Shown here one piece after another: positions 35,656-45,120 of a DNA stretch of 64,000 bases. Both the position numbers and the translations under genes were made by a program. The first letter of the stretch is position 1. Each line of letters starts with the position of its first letter. The stretch is from CAZWSX01 sp964636985 (GTDB lineage: Bacteria; Planctomycetota; Planctomycetia; Pirellulales; Pirellulaceae), in the NCBI GenBank assembly GCA_964636985.1, contig CAZWSX010000009.1:124001-188000 (forward strand), written 5' to 3'. The notes below the pieces were generated by a model. That model worked only from the letters and a program-made list of their open reading frames with translations. It was not told the origin of the DNA and did not search any database.

Positions 35656-38600
35656 CTATTCGGCCGCCGCCTGTTCACGGCCCCGAATGGTTCGGAACTG
35701 TGGGCTCAGCACGATCTTCTCGAACACGCGTTGAACCTTGTAATCGTGGCTCTTCAAGTCCGTCAGCATTTCGTTCAGGAGCGGCTCGTCCGAAAGCTGA
35801 ACGCTACGTCCCAGTGCGTAACCGAGCAACTTCTTGTTGAACTGCCGGAGGAAGTCGTCGCGTCGCGTCTCGGCCAGGTACTTTCGTAGGCCGTCGGCGC
35901 CGTCGAGCGCGGTTCCGTCCCGTAGTGTCGCCTTCGAATCGATGGCCAAGCCGCTCGTATCTTTATCGCGTCGGCGACCAATGGCGTCGAAGTTTTCGAG
36001 CGAGTAGCCGATCGGGTCAACCCGCACGTGGCACTTGGCGCACGCCGGGTCGCTGCTGTGTTTTTCCGTCAGTTGGCGTTCGGTCAGGTCTTGCGGTGCC
36101 GTCTCCGGTAGTTGGGGGACATTCTTCGGCGGGCGGGGCAAACGCTCGCCGAGCAGCACTTCGCTGACCCAGTTACCACGCAAAATCGGACTCGTCCGCG
36201 ACGCCCCCGATTGCTTCGAAAGCGATGCCGCAAGTGTTAGTACGCCACCACGGCCAAACCGGCGCGACTGATCAACGCGAACAAAACCATCTGCGGCAGG
36301 GGCATCGATCCCGTAGAGCTTGGCCAGAGTCCCATTCACGTAGACGTAGTCGGCGTTGAGCAGGTCCAGCACACTTCGATTCTCCTGGAATAGGTGCGTG
36401 CAGAACTCAATGGTTTCTTCGTGCATCGCGCCACGCAGAGAAGCGAACTCCGGGAAATGCGTCTCGCTCTTTTCGTTGTGGTTGGCGAAGTCGTGCAGGT
36501 GGAGCCACTGGCAAGCGAATTCGCTTCCCAAGCGGCGAGCCTTCGGATCGGCCAGCATCCGTTTCAATTGTTTGAGCAAACCATCGTCGGTGGCCAGTTC
36601 GCCGGCGCTGGCGGCCCGTTCCAGTTCCGCATCAGGCATCGAAGACCAAAGGAAGTAGCTCAAGCGGACGGCCAACTCGCGAGGCGAAACCGGGCCGGGC
36701 TTTTTGCCAGCAACAGGCGTTTCAAGGCGATACAGGAACGACGGGGCAACCAAGATACGGGCCAACGTCAGGCGAATCGCTTCGTCGTGCGGCAACTCCT
36801 GCGTACGCAACTGCTGATAGAGCCCTCGCAGGCCTTTGACTTCTCGATCGGATAGAGGCCGGCGGAAGGCCCGATTTGCCAGGTCGATCACGGCATCAAG
36901 ATGCTGCGGTTCGGTCGCGACCAAACGCTGCCGGAAATCTTCGGCTCGCTTGTAGATGGGCTGGCGAAGCGGTTCGAACGGGCGCGGGTCGCTGTCCTGC
37001 GTCGCATACTCCATCAACTGGTGGAACGCGTCCACCAAGGTGATGTAATCGTGGCTGACGTAATGCAACTCGTCCCATAGGCGATCGATCGTGGCCGTTT
37101 CCGCGTCGTTCAGGAGAAGGCGTTTGAGTTCATCGTCTTCGCGATAGAACAGCGTGAGCGTGACGGCCTCATCGACCGGGACGATCTTGGGGTAGCAAAC
37201 CGTCGCTGGGAATACGTTGCGAAATGCATCGAACCCGGCGTTCAGCTTCTTTTGCGAATCGCTGCCGTCGGCGACCAGGATGGGGGACGTCGGTATCGTC
37301 CCTACCATCTTTTCCACAGCACCCGGCGCCGCATGGGCTTGAATGCTTTCGTTCGCCCGTCCGGGAATGGCGACCGCGACAAACTCGGCGCCAGCCACCA
37401 AATCGGCTGGCAAGCGAAACGTTTCAACCGCGTTCACGCTCAACACCAGCCGGCTCGGATCAGTCGCTTCTCCGCTGGGCATTTTCCCAAAGCGGGCCGG
37501 ATCAATGCCCCACGTCTTGTCGCCAGCTGGGTTGGCTGACTTGGCTGCCTTCACCCACAGCGACCCGAACAACGGGCCCGCGAAGGAATTCACTTTGCCG
37601 TGCAACTGCGCGTCGGGCGAGTCGCCGTCTGGGCGTTTCCCCAACAACATGGCTTGAAGTGATTTGGCCAGGTTGGCCTTCTCTTCGGCCGTCTTCGCGT
37701 TCATCCATTGGTCGAGTAACGATCCCGGCGGAACGAGATCGGCGGCCAGGCCTTCGGGCCGATCAGCTTCAGCGAAGAAATGCCAAACGGACTTGTTCCC
37801 TTGACGGTCGGGATGCGGATTGCCCGCGTGGATATCGAGCGACACATCAGCAGCCAAGTCCCACTTGTTGTCTTTCTCGCCGATGACCTCCAAGTCGACC
37901 GCCGTGGTATCGCAGCTGTGGTTGCCACCACGAGGGCCCACCGATACCACGATCGCGTCGCCTGGAAGGACGCTCACGTTTTCGATGGGGCCGAACTTCA
38001 TGACCACGGCACCGGTGGTGCCACCCTTGGCCAAGAGCCGGCGCGTCGAGCCGCGGCGGAGATCGACAGTCCACTCCACGCCGTTTCCGCATTCCGCATG
38101 AACGTGTTGGATGGCGCCTTGCACTTTCACCTTTTCGCCCACGGGGCTTTGCCAGGCGATGGCAGCGCGCATGCTTGGCGAGGGATGAATGGCTACGCTG
38201 TGGGGCTTGAGTATTCCAGGCACGCGGACGAGTTGGTCGGACGAATTCACGGTCAGCGAAGGGGTCTCGGCACTTCCCCAACCGGCTATAAATGCATAGC
38301 CGCCACCGTTGGAAAGCTTGTTGGTGAAGTGCCCTTCGATCTTGGCCGGGCCACTCGTGGCCACGCCTAGATAAAGCAACCACGCTTGCAGCAAATCGGG
38401 GTCGAGTTTCTCCCGCTGTGCGGCATCGTGAAGAACGAACTTTTCGCCGGCCGCGGACGCTTCGGCTGCCACGCGCAGGTAATCGCTCGTTCGAGCAACT
38501 TCGCTAGCGCGGAGGGCGGTGAGGTATTGCGTCACTTGGCGGACGTCACGCAAAGCCAGGCTGGGCCGCCCCGTGGCAACGATGCGAGGGTCAATCCAGG

Positions 38601-39831
38601 CCACCGTTTCAAGCACCTCTCCCGACTTGCCGTCTCCAGCATCGCTCGAGACGAGTGATACGACGATCTCTTCGGAATTCGGAACCGGTTCAAGTTTGAA
38701 CTTGAACTCTTGCCCTGTTCGCAAAGGCGAAACAGCTTCCTGCCACGACTTGGACCCGCCCACCTTACCTACCTGGCCCACGGTGTTGAACTTGAAGAGG
38801 ACGGCCTGCCAGGCTGCAATCTCGTTGGCAATGGCTACCTCGTCACCTGGCTTGGCTGATTTCCAAGCCTGGCGCACGCGATCCAACAAAAACGAGGGCT
38901 CCTTCGAGTTCAGCGTGGCCCACAAAACTCGAAGGTACTTCGGACTGAGGTTTCGCTCCTTTGCGATTACATCGATTCGATTCCCGTCCTTGGCGATCGC
39001 GTCTCGCTCAGCAATAAGAGCTGCCAAGTATCGGACCACCGGCAGACGACCACCGGCATTGGTGTCGACGGTCACTTCCTGCACGCGTACTTTGGCGCCG
39101 CCACTGGCGTCGGTGCGTTCGCCGTAAAAGGCCCGAATTTTGGCCAAAATGTCGTTGGTCCAGTCCGAACGCGTCGTGTGCGGCGAAAAGCGAATGCCAT
39201 CGGGCAACAGCACCATGTGTTGCGACACTTCTTTGGCCGCGTCGAGATATTTGGTCATTAAGGCAGGCGACATCGCCAAGGCCGCGCCCGTGTTGGTGAA
39301 ACCTTCGCCCGCGGCGCCGTCGACGGGGAACTCCTTCGCAGGCGACAGCGATGCGACCCCCGTCAGATCGCGAATCGTGTTATCCAACTCGACGTTGTTG
39401 AGCCGGCGCAGGACGATGGGCCCTGGATCGCCTGCCGAAGCCGTTGCTTCGTACGAGAGATACTTGCGGACCCAATCAGTCAACTGAGCGCGCTCAGCAT
39501 CGGTTGGACGGGGCGAGTCCGGCGGCGGCATATCACCGTTGGCCAACACGACCAATGCCTTCTGCCACGTTTTCGGCTCCTTTCGAACGCCGACCATCGA
39601 ATCGATTTTGGCAAAGTCGATGTCGGCTTCCTGGGCATTGGGGCCGTGACAGTCGACGCAGTACTTGGCCAGAAGCGGCCGAACGGACGACTCGTACGCC
39701 TTGCCGATCTGCCCGAGGTCGTCGCCAAAAGCAAGCGAGACGGAGAGGAAGCAAACAGCGGCGCCAACGAGCGCGCAACGACGAACGTAAGAAATGTCTT
39801 TCAAGCGACACCCAAGGTGGGAAAGGAACAA
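35656..39831 (-). CDS. Very large DUF1587/DUF1592/DUF1588/DUF1585 planctomycete cytochrome c protein
   Basis: A protein of up to 1391 residues with a signal peptide. A cytochrome c domain with CVDCH (C58, C61, H62) is followed by DUF1587-type sequence (RLNNVELDNTIRDLTG). A region of about 700 residues of beta-rich and unassigned sequence comes next, then DUF1592 (VDLANRAFRRPLSDREVKGL), DUF1588 with a second CxxCH (CAKCHVRVDPIGYSLENFDAIG), and a DUF1585-type tail. Family members are commonly 700-900 residues, so a large insertion is present. The start at 39831 is TTG; a TTG at 39804 would also leave a good signal peptide. Its function is unknown. Confidence 0.87.
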   Translation of the reverse strand: MFLSHLGCRLKDISYVRRCALVGAAVCFLSVSLAFGDDLGQIGKAYESSVRPLLAKYCVDCHGPNAQEADIDFAKIDSMVGVRKEPKTWQKALVVLANGDMPPPDSPRPTDAERAQLTDWVRKYLSYEATASAGDPGPIVLRRLNNVELDNTIRDLTGVASLSPAKEFPVDGAAGEGFTNTGAALAMSPALMTKYLDAAKEVSQHMVLLPDGIRFSPHTTRSDWTNDILAKIRAFYGERTDASGGAKVRVQEVTVDTNAGGRLPVVRYLAALIAERDAIAKDGNRIDVIAKERNLSPKYLRVLWATLNSKEPSFLLDRVRQAWKSAKPGDEVAIANEIAAWQAVLFKFNTVGQVGKVGGSKSWQEAVSPLRTGQEFKFKLEPVPNSEEIVVSLVSSDAGDGKSGEVLETVAWIDPRIVATGRPSLALRDVRQVTQYLTALRASEVARTSDYLRVAAEASAAGEKFVLHDAAQREKLDPDLLQAWLLYLGVATSGPAKIEGHFTNKLSNGGGYAFIAGWGSAETPSLTVNSSDQLVRVPGILKPHSVAIHPSPSMRAAIAWQSPVGEKVKVQGAIQHVHAECGNGVEWTVDLRRGSTRRLLAKGGTTGAVVMKFGPIENVSVLPGDAIVVSVGPRGGNHSCDTTAVDLEVIGEKDNKWDLAADVSLDIHAGNPHPDRQGNKSVWHFFAEADRPEGLAADLVPPGSLLDQWMNAKTAEEKANLAKSLQAMLLGKRPDGDSPDAQLHGKVNSFAGPLFGSLWVKAAKSANPAGDKTWGIDPARFGKMPSGEATDPSRLVLSVNAVETFRLPADLVAGAEFVAVAIPGRANESIQAHAAPGAVEKMVGTIPTSPILVADGSDSQKKLNAGFDAFRNVFPATVCYPKIVPVDEAVTLTLFYREDDELKRLLLNDAETATIDRLWDELHYVSHDYITLVDAFHQLMEYATQDSDPRPFEPLRQPIYKRAEDFRQRLVATEPQHLDAVIDLANRAFRRPLSDREVKGLRGLYQQLRTQELPHDEAIRLTLARILVAPSFLYRLETPVAGKKPGPVSPRELAVRLSYFLWSSMPDAELERAASAGELATDDGLLKQLKRMLADPKARRLGSEFACQWLHLHDFANHNEKSETHFPEFASLRGAMHEETIEFCTHLFQENRSVLDLLNADYVYVNGTLAKLYGIDAPAADGFVRVDQSRRFGRGGVLTLAASLSKQSGASRTSPILRGNWVSEVLLGERLPRPPKNVPQLPETAPQDLTERQLTEKHSSDPACAKCHVRVDPIGYSLENFDAIGRRRDKDTSGLAIDSKATLRDGTALDGADGLRKYLAETRRDDFLRQFNKKLLGYALGRSVQLSDEPLLNEMLTDLKSHDYKVQRVFEKIVLSPQFRTIRGREQAAAE

Positions 39832-40163
39832 GGAATAGTCGCGAACAGGCGGGAGGACCTTCGTCCCAAGCCGACATTCTAACCAGCATTATGGCGATCT
39901 GGTTTCAGATCCGGCCGCAAAACCGACTGTTTTCCCCACCAACCAGGCCCTGACAAAGGTTCTCAGACCGGCGATCTTGCTGAGACTGTGATTTTGAGCC
40001 AAATCGCGTTTTTCCTGCGGATTGGATCGCGATTGGGTTGATTAACAGTATTCCCCGCAAGACAATGAAAGAAGTCGGCAACCGATAACTCCGCTTGTCG
40101 ATCCCGCCTTAGAATTGACGCTATCCCCCTCCTGCATTGGCCCTGACTCCGGGGTTGTTCCCT
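39832..40163. other. Divergent intergenic region
   Basis: About 330 bp between the start of the large DUF1592-type gene on the minus strand and the DUF1553-type gene on the plus strand. It should contain both promoters. I see no ORF, RNA gene or repeat of note, and no motif pair I would call a promoter with confidence. Confidence 0.45.
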
Positions 40164-43124
40164 ATGCGATTTGTCGACGCGAAGCGAGTCTTGCGACTGG
40201 CGTTTACCGGACTGGCGATTCTCTTCGTCGCCCCACTGCGGGCTCAGTCGGCGGATGACGACCCCATCGATTTCTCCCGGCAGATTCGGCCGTTACTGGC
40301 TCGACGCTGCTTTTCGTGCCACGGTCCCGATTCTGGCGAGGCGGGCCTTCGTCTCCACACGCGTGAGACGGCGACCGTGCAACTGGATTCGGGCTCGACA
40401 GCCGTGGCTCCAGGCAAGCCAGACGAAAGCGAACTCATCAATCGAGTAACCAGCGAAGAGGAAGGCGTACGCATGCCGCCTGAGGGTAAGCCTCTCACGG
40501 CAACCGAAATCGAACTGCTCAAGCGCTGGATCGCCGAAGGGGCGGAGTGGAAAGCCCACTGGTCGTTCCTGCCGAATGCCAAGCCGGAGCCTCCCCAAGT
40601 CGAACCGGCATCGGCCGTGAAGACGCCCGTCGATGCGTTTGTCATTGCCAAGCTCAACCGCAAAGGTTTGTCGCTGAGCCCGCCCGCCGAGCCGCGCGTC
40701 CTGTTGCGCCGCCTTTCGTTCGACCTGACGGGCTTGCCTCCCACGAACGAAGAAACGAGCGCGTTCCTCAAGGCGTACAACGAGAACCCAGAAGCGGCTT
40801 ACGAAGCAGCAGTGGACCGGCTCCTCGCATCACCGCACTACGGCGAAAAATGGGCTCGCCACTGGCTCGATGTGGTTCGGTTCGCCGAAACGAATAGCTT
40901 TGAGCGTGATGGAGCCAAGCCCTACGCGTGGCGCTATCGCGATTACGTCATTCGCTCGTTCAATGACGACAAGCCCTACGACCAGTTTGTGACAGAGCAA
41001 CTGGCTGGCGATGAACTCATTGCTTCTAACTTGGTGAAGAACACGGGCGACGCCCTCATCGCTACAGGCTACTATCGCCTCGGACTGTGGGACGACGAGC
41101 CCGCTGACCGCGAGTTAGCCGTCTACGATGCGTTCGACGACATCATCACCACGACAGGGCAGGGGATGCTGGGGCTGACCGCGAATTGTGCCCGCTGCCA
41201 CGATCACAAGATCGATCCGTTCCCGCAGGCCGACTACTACGGGTTGCTCGCCTTCTTTCGCAACGTGACGCCGAACGGGTACGAAAATCCCAATGTCGTG
41301 AAGCCAGTCTTCGCGGATGCTGATGAACGAGCGAAATACGAGCAGGCCCTCGTCGATAAGCGAAATCGCGTCGACGAATTGCAAAAGAAGGTCACCGCGC
41401 TCGAAGCGGAATTTCGTGAGAGCATGGCCAACGGACCGGCTGCCGTCGCCGACGATCTCGCCGACGCCGAGTACAAGTACTACCGCGACACGTGGGATGC
41501 CATCCCCGACTTCGATGCTCTTAAGCCCGAAACGGTAGGGCGTTTTGAAAAAGGCCTGTTCGACTGGCGAGTGACCACCCGCGAGCAATCGTACGGGTTC
41601 GTGTTCACGGGCCAACTCAAGGTCCCATCCGACGGCAAATACACGTTCATCCTCGATAGTGACGACGGGGCCAAGATTGTGCTCGACGGCCACGAGGTCG
41701 TTCGTTACGACGGCATCCACGCCGTGGGTGTGCCAAAGACCGTCGAGGTCGAACTCAAGGCGGGTCGCACGCCGATCCGGATCGATTATTTCCAACGCAA
41801 TGGCGGACGCGGCCTGAGCCTGCAATGGAAGGGCGCCGACTTCGGCCCGCGTTACCTGACGGCGACAACGGCGACCGGCGATGACGTGCTGGAATTGGCG
41901 ATTGATCCCTCGACCACTGGCAAGAAAAAGAGCCGCAAAAACCGCGAAGTTGCCGAAGCGATTGCTCGGCAAGGAGAAGCGGCCCTCGGCAAAGAACGGG
42001 TCGAAGAGTATCGCCGCTTGAAGCAAGAGCTTGAGACTTCGGCGCAAGCCAAGCCGTGGGATGCGTACGCTTTGTGTGTGACCGAAACCGAAAGCCAACC
42101 GCGCGAGACGTTCATCCTTCGCCGCGGAAGCCCTCAAAATATCGGGGACAAAGTCGAACCCCACTTCCCTGTGGCACTGGGCGGCGGCCTGCCGAACATC
42201 GAAACACTTGACCCATCGGCCCGCAGCACGGGACGTCGGCTGGCGCTTGCTCGCTGGATGACTTCGGCCGAGAACCCGCTCACGTCGCGCGTGATTGTGA
42301 ACCGTCTTTGGCAGCATCACTTCGGTCGCGGGATTGTTCGCTCGCCCAATAACTTCGGGCAGATGGGCGATCCGCCCACGCATCCGGAATTGCTCGATTG
42401 GCTGGCGCAATCTCTGATCAACAACGGCTGGCGGCTCAAGCCAATTCACAAGCTGATGGTGATGTCGAACACGTATCGCCAATCGTCGCTCGAACGCGAA
42501 GACGGCAAGGCGAAAGACCCCGGCAACGATTTGTTCTGGCGGTTCAACCCGCGGCGACTGGGCGCCGAAGAGCTGCGCGACGCGACGCTTCAGGTGACCG
42601 GCAACTTGAACGACAAGATGTACGGACCAGGCATCTACCCCAAGATCAGCGCCGAAGTGATGGCCGGGCAATCGGTCCCCGGTTCAGGCTGGGGGAATTC
42701 GAGCGACGAGGAACGTTCGCGCCGCAGCATTTACATCTTCGTGAAGCGCTCGCTCATTCCACCGGAACTGGCGACGTTCGACTTCCCGGACACGGATGTC
42801 ACGTGCGAGGCTCGCTTCAACACGCTCCAACCGGCGCAGGCGTTGAATCTGCTCAATGGCGAGTTCCAAAACGAACAGGCCGCTGCTCTGGCCAAGCGAG
42901 TGAACGCCTCGCTCGAAAAGGCTGGAAAGACGGCCGACTTGAAAGCGAAGATCGCCAAGGTGATCGAACTCGCACTGGGACGAGCCGCAACCGAAAAAGA
43001 AATCGCGCGGGGCGAACAATTGATTGCCACGCTCCAGAATAAGCACCAGTATTCGGCCGAGGTCGCCTTCACGCACTACTGCCTGATGGTGATCAACCTG
43101 AACGAGTTTTTGTTTGTCGACTAG
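40164..43124 (+). CDS. Planctomycete cytochrome c / DUF1549-DUF1553 protein with an internal PA14 domain
   Basis: The ATG at 40164 precedes a signal peptide and gives 986 residues. Domain order: planctomycete cytochrome c (CFSCHGPD, around residue 50), DUF1549 (VLLRRLSFDLTGLPPTNEE and HYGEKWARHWLDVVRFAE), a PA14-like beta domain at about 465-570 (SYGFVFTGQLKVPSDG, ILDSDDGAKIVLDG), and DUF1553 at the end (ENPLTSRVIVNRLWQHHFG, NTYRQSS). PA14 domains commonly bind carbohydrate, which would fit polysaccharide use, but the biochemical role of these proteins is unproven. It is followed by its usual DUF1501 partner. Confidence 0.92.
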   Translation: MRFVDAKRVLRLAFTGLAILFVAPLRAQSADDDPIDFSRQIRPLLARRCFSCHGPDSGEAGLRLHTRETATVQLDSGSTAVAPGKPDESELINRVTSEEEGVRMPPEGKPLTATEIELLKRWIAEGAEWKAHWSFLPNAKPEPPQVEPASAVKTPVDAFVIAKLNRKGLSLSPPAEPRVLLRRLSFDLTGLPPTNEETSAFLKAYNENPEAAYEAAVDRLLASPHYGEKWARHWLDVVRFAETNSFERDGAKPYAWRYRDYVIRSFNDDKPYDQFVTEQLAGDELIASNLVKNTGDALIATGYYRLGLWDDEPADRELAVYDAFDDIITTTGQGMLGLTANCARCHDHKIDPFPQADYYGLLAFFRNVTPNGYENPNVVKPVFADADERAKYEQALVDKRNRVDELQKKVTALEAEFRESMANGPAAVADDLADAEYKYYRDTWDAIPDFDALKPETVGRFEKGLFDWRVTTREQSYGFVFTGQLKVPSDGKYTFILDSDDGAKIVLDGHEVVRYDGIHAVGVPKTVEVELKAGRTPIRIDYFQRNGGRGLSLQWKGADFGPRYLTATTATGDDVLELAIDPSTTGKKKSRKNREVAEAIARQGEAALGKERVEEYRRLKQELETSAQAKPWDAYALCVTETESQPRETFILRRGSPQNIGDKVEPHFPVALGGGLPNIETLDPSARSTGRRLALARWMTSAENPLTSRVIVNRLWQHHFGRGIVRSPNNFGQMGDPPTHPELLDWLAQSLINNGWRLKPIHKLMVMSNTYRQSSLEREDGKAKDPGNDLFWRFNPRRLGAEELRDATLQVTGNLNDKMYGPGIYPKISAEVMAGQSVPGSGWGNSSDEERSRRSIYIFVKRSLIPPELATFDFPDTDVTCEARFNTLQPAQALNLLNGEFQNEQAAALAKRVNASLEKAGKTADLKAKIAKVIELALGRAATEKEIARGEQLIATLQNKHQYSAEVAFTHYCLMVINLNEFLFVD

Positions 43125-43173
43125 TACTTTGTCCGAACCAAGTGTTCGGGTTCACAAGGTTTTGTCGTACGCA

Positions 43174-43198
43174 CACTGGCGTCTTTAGGACGCCAGTG
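43174..43198. repeat. Perfect 10-bp hairpin between DUF1553 and DUF1501 genes
   Basis: CACTGGCGTC at 43174-43183 pairs perfectly with GACGCCAGTG at 43189-43198 around a five-base loop (TTTAG). It sits 50 bp after the DUF1553-type stop and 32 bp before the next start. There is no T-tract, so attenuation or mRNA stability is more likely than termination. Confidence 0.6.
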
Positions 43199-43229
43199 CC
43201 ACCCGACGGTGAGAGAAGGAAGAAGGACT

Positions 43230-44681
43230 ATGTCGCAACATCATCAATTCTGCGGTCGAACCCGACGCGAGTTTCTGTGGCAGGCCGGTGGCGGCTTCGC
43301 GGGAACAGCCCTGGCAGGCCTGCTGCAAAACGATGGCTTCTTTGCCCGCGCGAACGAACCCGCGGCGTCGGCAACATCGCTCGCGGTGAAGGCGCCGCAC
43401 TTTGCCCCGAAGGCGAAGAGCGTCATCTTCCTCTTCATGTACGGCGGGCCGAGCCACATCGATACGTTCGACTACAAGCCGACCATGAAAGGGCGCGACA
43501 ACCAGACGATCGCGGTCAAAACCTTTGGCCGCGGCGGTAAAAAGAACGAAGGGCGAATCGTCGAGCCTCGCTGGGACTTCAAACAATACGGCCAGTGCGG
43601 CAAGTGGGTGAGCGATCTCTTCCCGCACTTGGCGCAGAAGGTCGACGACATCGCCTTCCTGCACAGCATGCAGGCCGATTCGCCCATTCACGGCTCGGCC
43701 ATGCTGATGATGAACTCGGGCCGCATCCTGAGCGGTTTCCCCTCGCTCGGTTCGTGGGTGAACTACGGACTGGGCTCCGTCAATCAGAACCTGCCTGGCT
43801 ACGTGGTGATGCTCGACAAGACCGGCGGGCCGATCAGCGGTGCCAAGAACTGGTCGAGCGGCTTTATGCCGGCGACCTTCCAAGGGACCACGTTCCGGAC
43901 CAAAGGCGCGCCGGTACTCGACCTGAAGCCGCGCGATGGAATGACGCGAGAAGCTCAGCACGATTTGATCGCAGCCCTCAACGAGCAAAACGCCGATCAC
44001 GCGGCCGCCCGCGGACAAGCGACCGACCTGCAATCGCGGATCGCCAGTTACGAGCTCGCGTTCAAGATGCAGGAGAGCGCCCCCGAGGCGGTCGACTTCG
44101 CGCAAGAGTCGGCCGAGACGCACCAGCTTTATGGCATGGATCAGGATCGCACGCGCGACTTCGGCTCGAAATGCCTGCTGGCCCGGCGGCTCGTCGAGCG
44201 AGGCGTTCGTTTCATCCAGGTTTACAGCGGAGGCTCGCACAACGACGACAACTGGGACGCCCATAGCGATATCGCCATCAACCACAACCGTCACGCAGGC
44301 GACACCGACAAGCCGATCGCCGGCCTTCTCACGGACCTGCGGAATCGTGGTTTGCTGGACGAAACGCTCGTGGTGTGGGGCGGCGAGTTCGGCCGCCAAC
44401 CGACGGCCGAGTACGAAAAAGGGACTGGCCGCGACCACAACAGCTACGGCTTTACCATGTGGATGGCGGGTGGTGGCATTAAGGGGGGAACGAGCGTCGG
44501 TACGACCGACGAGCTTGGCAGCACTGCGGTGGAAAAGCCGATGCACGTGAAGCGACTCCACGCCACGATCCTGCACCTGATGGGACTCGATCCCAATCGC
44601 CTGGCTTACTTCTACAGCGGGCTAGACCAAAAGCTGGTCGGCGTGGAGCACGTCGACCCTATCCACGAGGTGATGGCCTAG
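43230..44681 (+). CDS. DUF1501 family secreted protein (Tat signal)
   Basis: A 483-residue protein starting at ATG 43230 with AGAAGGA upstream. The N-terminus contains RTRREFLWQAGGGFAGTALAG, a twin-arginine signal. Family features of DUF1501 (sulfatase/alkaline-phosphatase-like fold) are VIFLFMYGGPSHIDTFDYKP, MQADSPIHGSAMLMM, ARRLVERGVRFIQVYSGG, TLVVWGGEFGRQP and GRDHNSYGFTMWMAGGGIKGG. It is co-oriented with the DUF1549/1553 gene and is its standard partner. The substrate is unknown. Confidence 0.93.
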   Translation: MSQHHQFCGRTRREFLWQAGGGFAGTALAGLLQNDGFFARANEPAASATSLAVKAPHFAPKAKSVIFLFMYGGPSHIDTFDYKPTMKGRDNQTIAVKTFGRGGKKNEGRIVEPRWDFKQYGQCGKWVSDLFPHLAQKVDDIAFLHSMQADSPIHGSAMLMMNSGRILSGFPSLGSWVNYGLGSVNQNLPGYVVMLDKTGGPISGAKNWSSGFMPATFQGTTFRTKGAPVLDLKPRDGMTREAQHDLIAALNEQNADHAAARGQATDLQSRIASYELAFKMQESAPEAVDFAQESAETHQLYGMDQDRTRDFGSKCLLARRLVERGVRFIQVYSGGSHNDDNWDAHSDIAINHNRHAGDTDKPIAGLLTDLRNRGLLDETLVVWGGEFGRQPTAEYEKGTGRDHNSYGFTMWMAGGGIKGGTSVGTTDELGSTAVEKPMHVKRLHATILHLMGLDPNRLAYFYSGLDQKLVGVEHVDPIHEVMA

Positions 44682-45120
44682 GGATTACGGCCCACGAGCG
44701 GCCTTTTCGTGGGGTGGTACTACATCTCGCGAAAGTAGGGAAATTAAGGGCTGCTTGAGGCTAAGTTGCCTACTGCGGCGATGTGTTGCTTTTCGCCCTG
44801 GTGGTTGTCGCATTTTGATGACCTCACCTCGAAGCCGGCGAAGCCGAGGGCCTTTCTGACCAGATTTGGCCGAGATTCCTGGCGATGGATTCGCCACCTT
44901 ACGGCCCATGAAATCCCCCAAAAATCCCTTTGTTTTTGGTTTGGACGGCGACTATTCTAAGGGGAAGTGCCGTTGGCAAGCCGGCAGAGGTGTCGTTTGA
45001 GGGAGCCTCTTCCTCATTGGCCCGTTTTTTGCTTCCCACAGCTTCGGGTCGTCCCATAAGGGACCGGAGCCGCACTGAGGGGCTTTAGTGCGGACTAATC
45101 CTAATCAGGAGTCATTAACG
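44682..45120. promoter_or_regulatory. Leader region of the Gly/Met-rich gene with a 5' UTR hairpin
   Basis: A 439-bp non-coding region. The last part contains a perfect 7-bp hairpin, CCGCACT at 45070-45076 with AGTGCGG at 45087-45093 and a ten-base loop. This lies about 10 bp before the ribosome binding site CAGGAG of the gene at 45121 and may regulate its translation. Nothing else is recognised between 44700 and 45050. Confidence 0.4.

Noticed and set aside
41115..42671. A 518-residue antisense reading in the DUF1549/1553 gene
   Set aside because: Shadow of a real gene in a high-GC genome; no family features.
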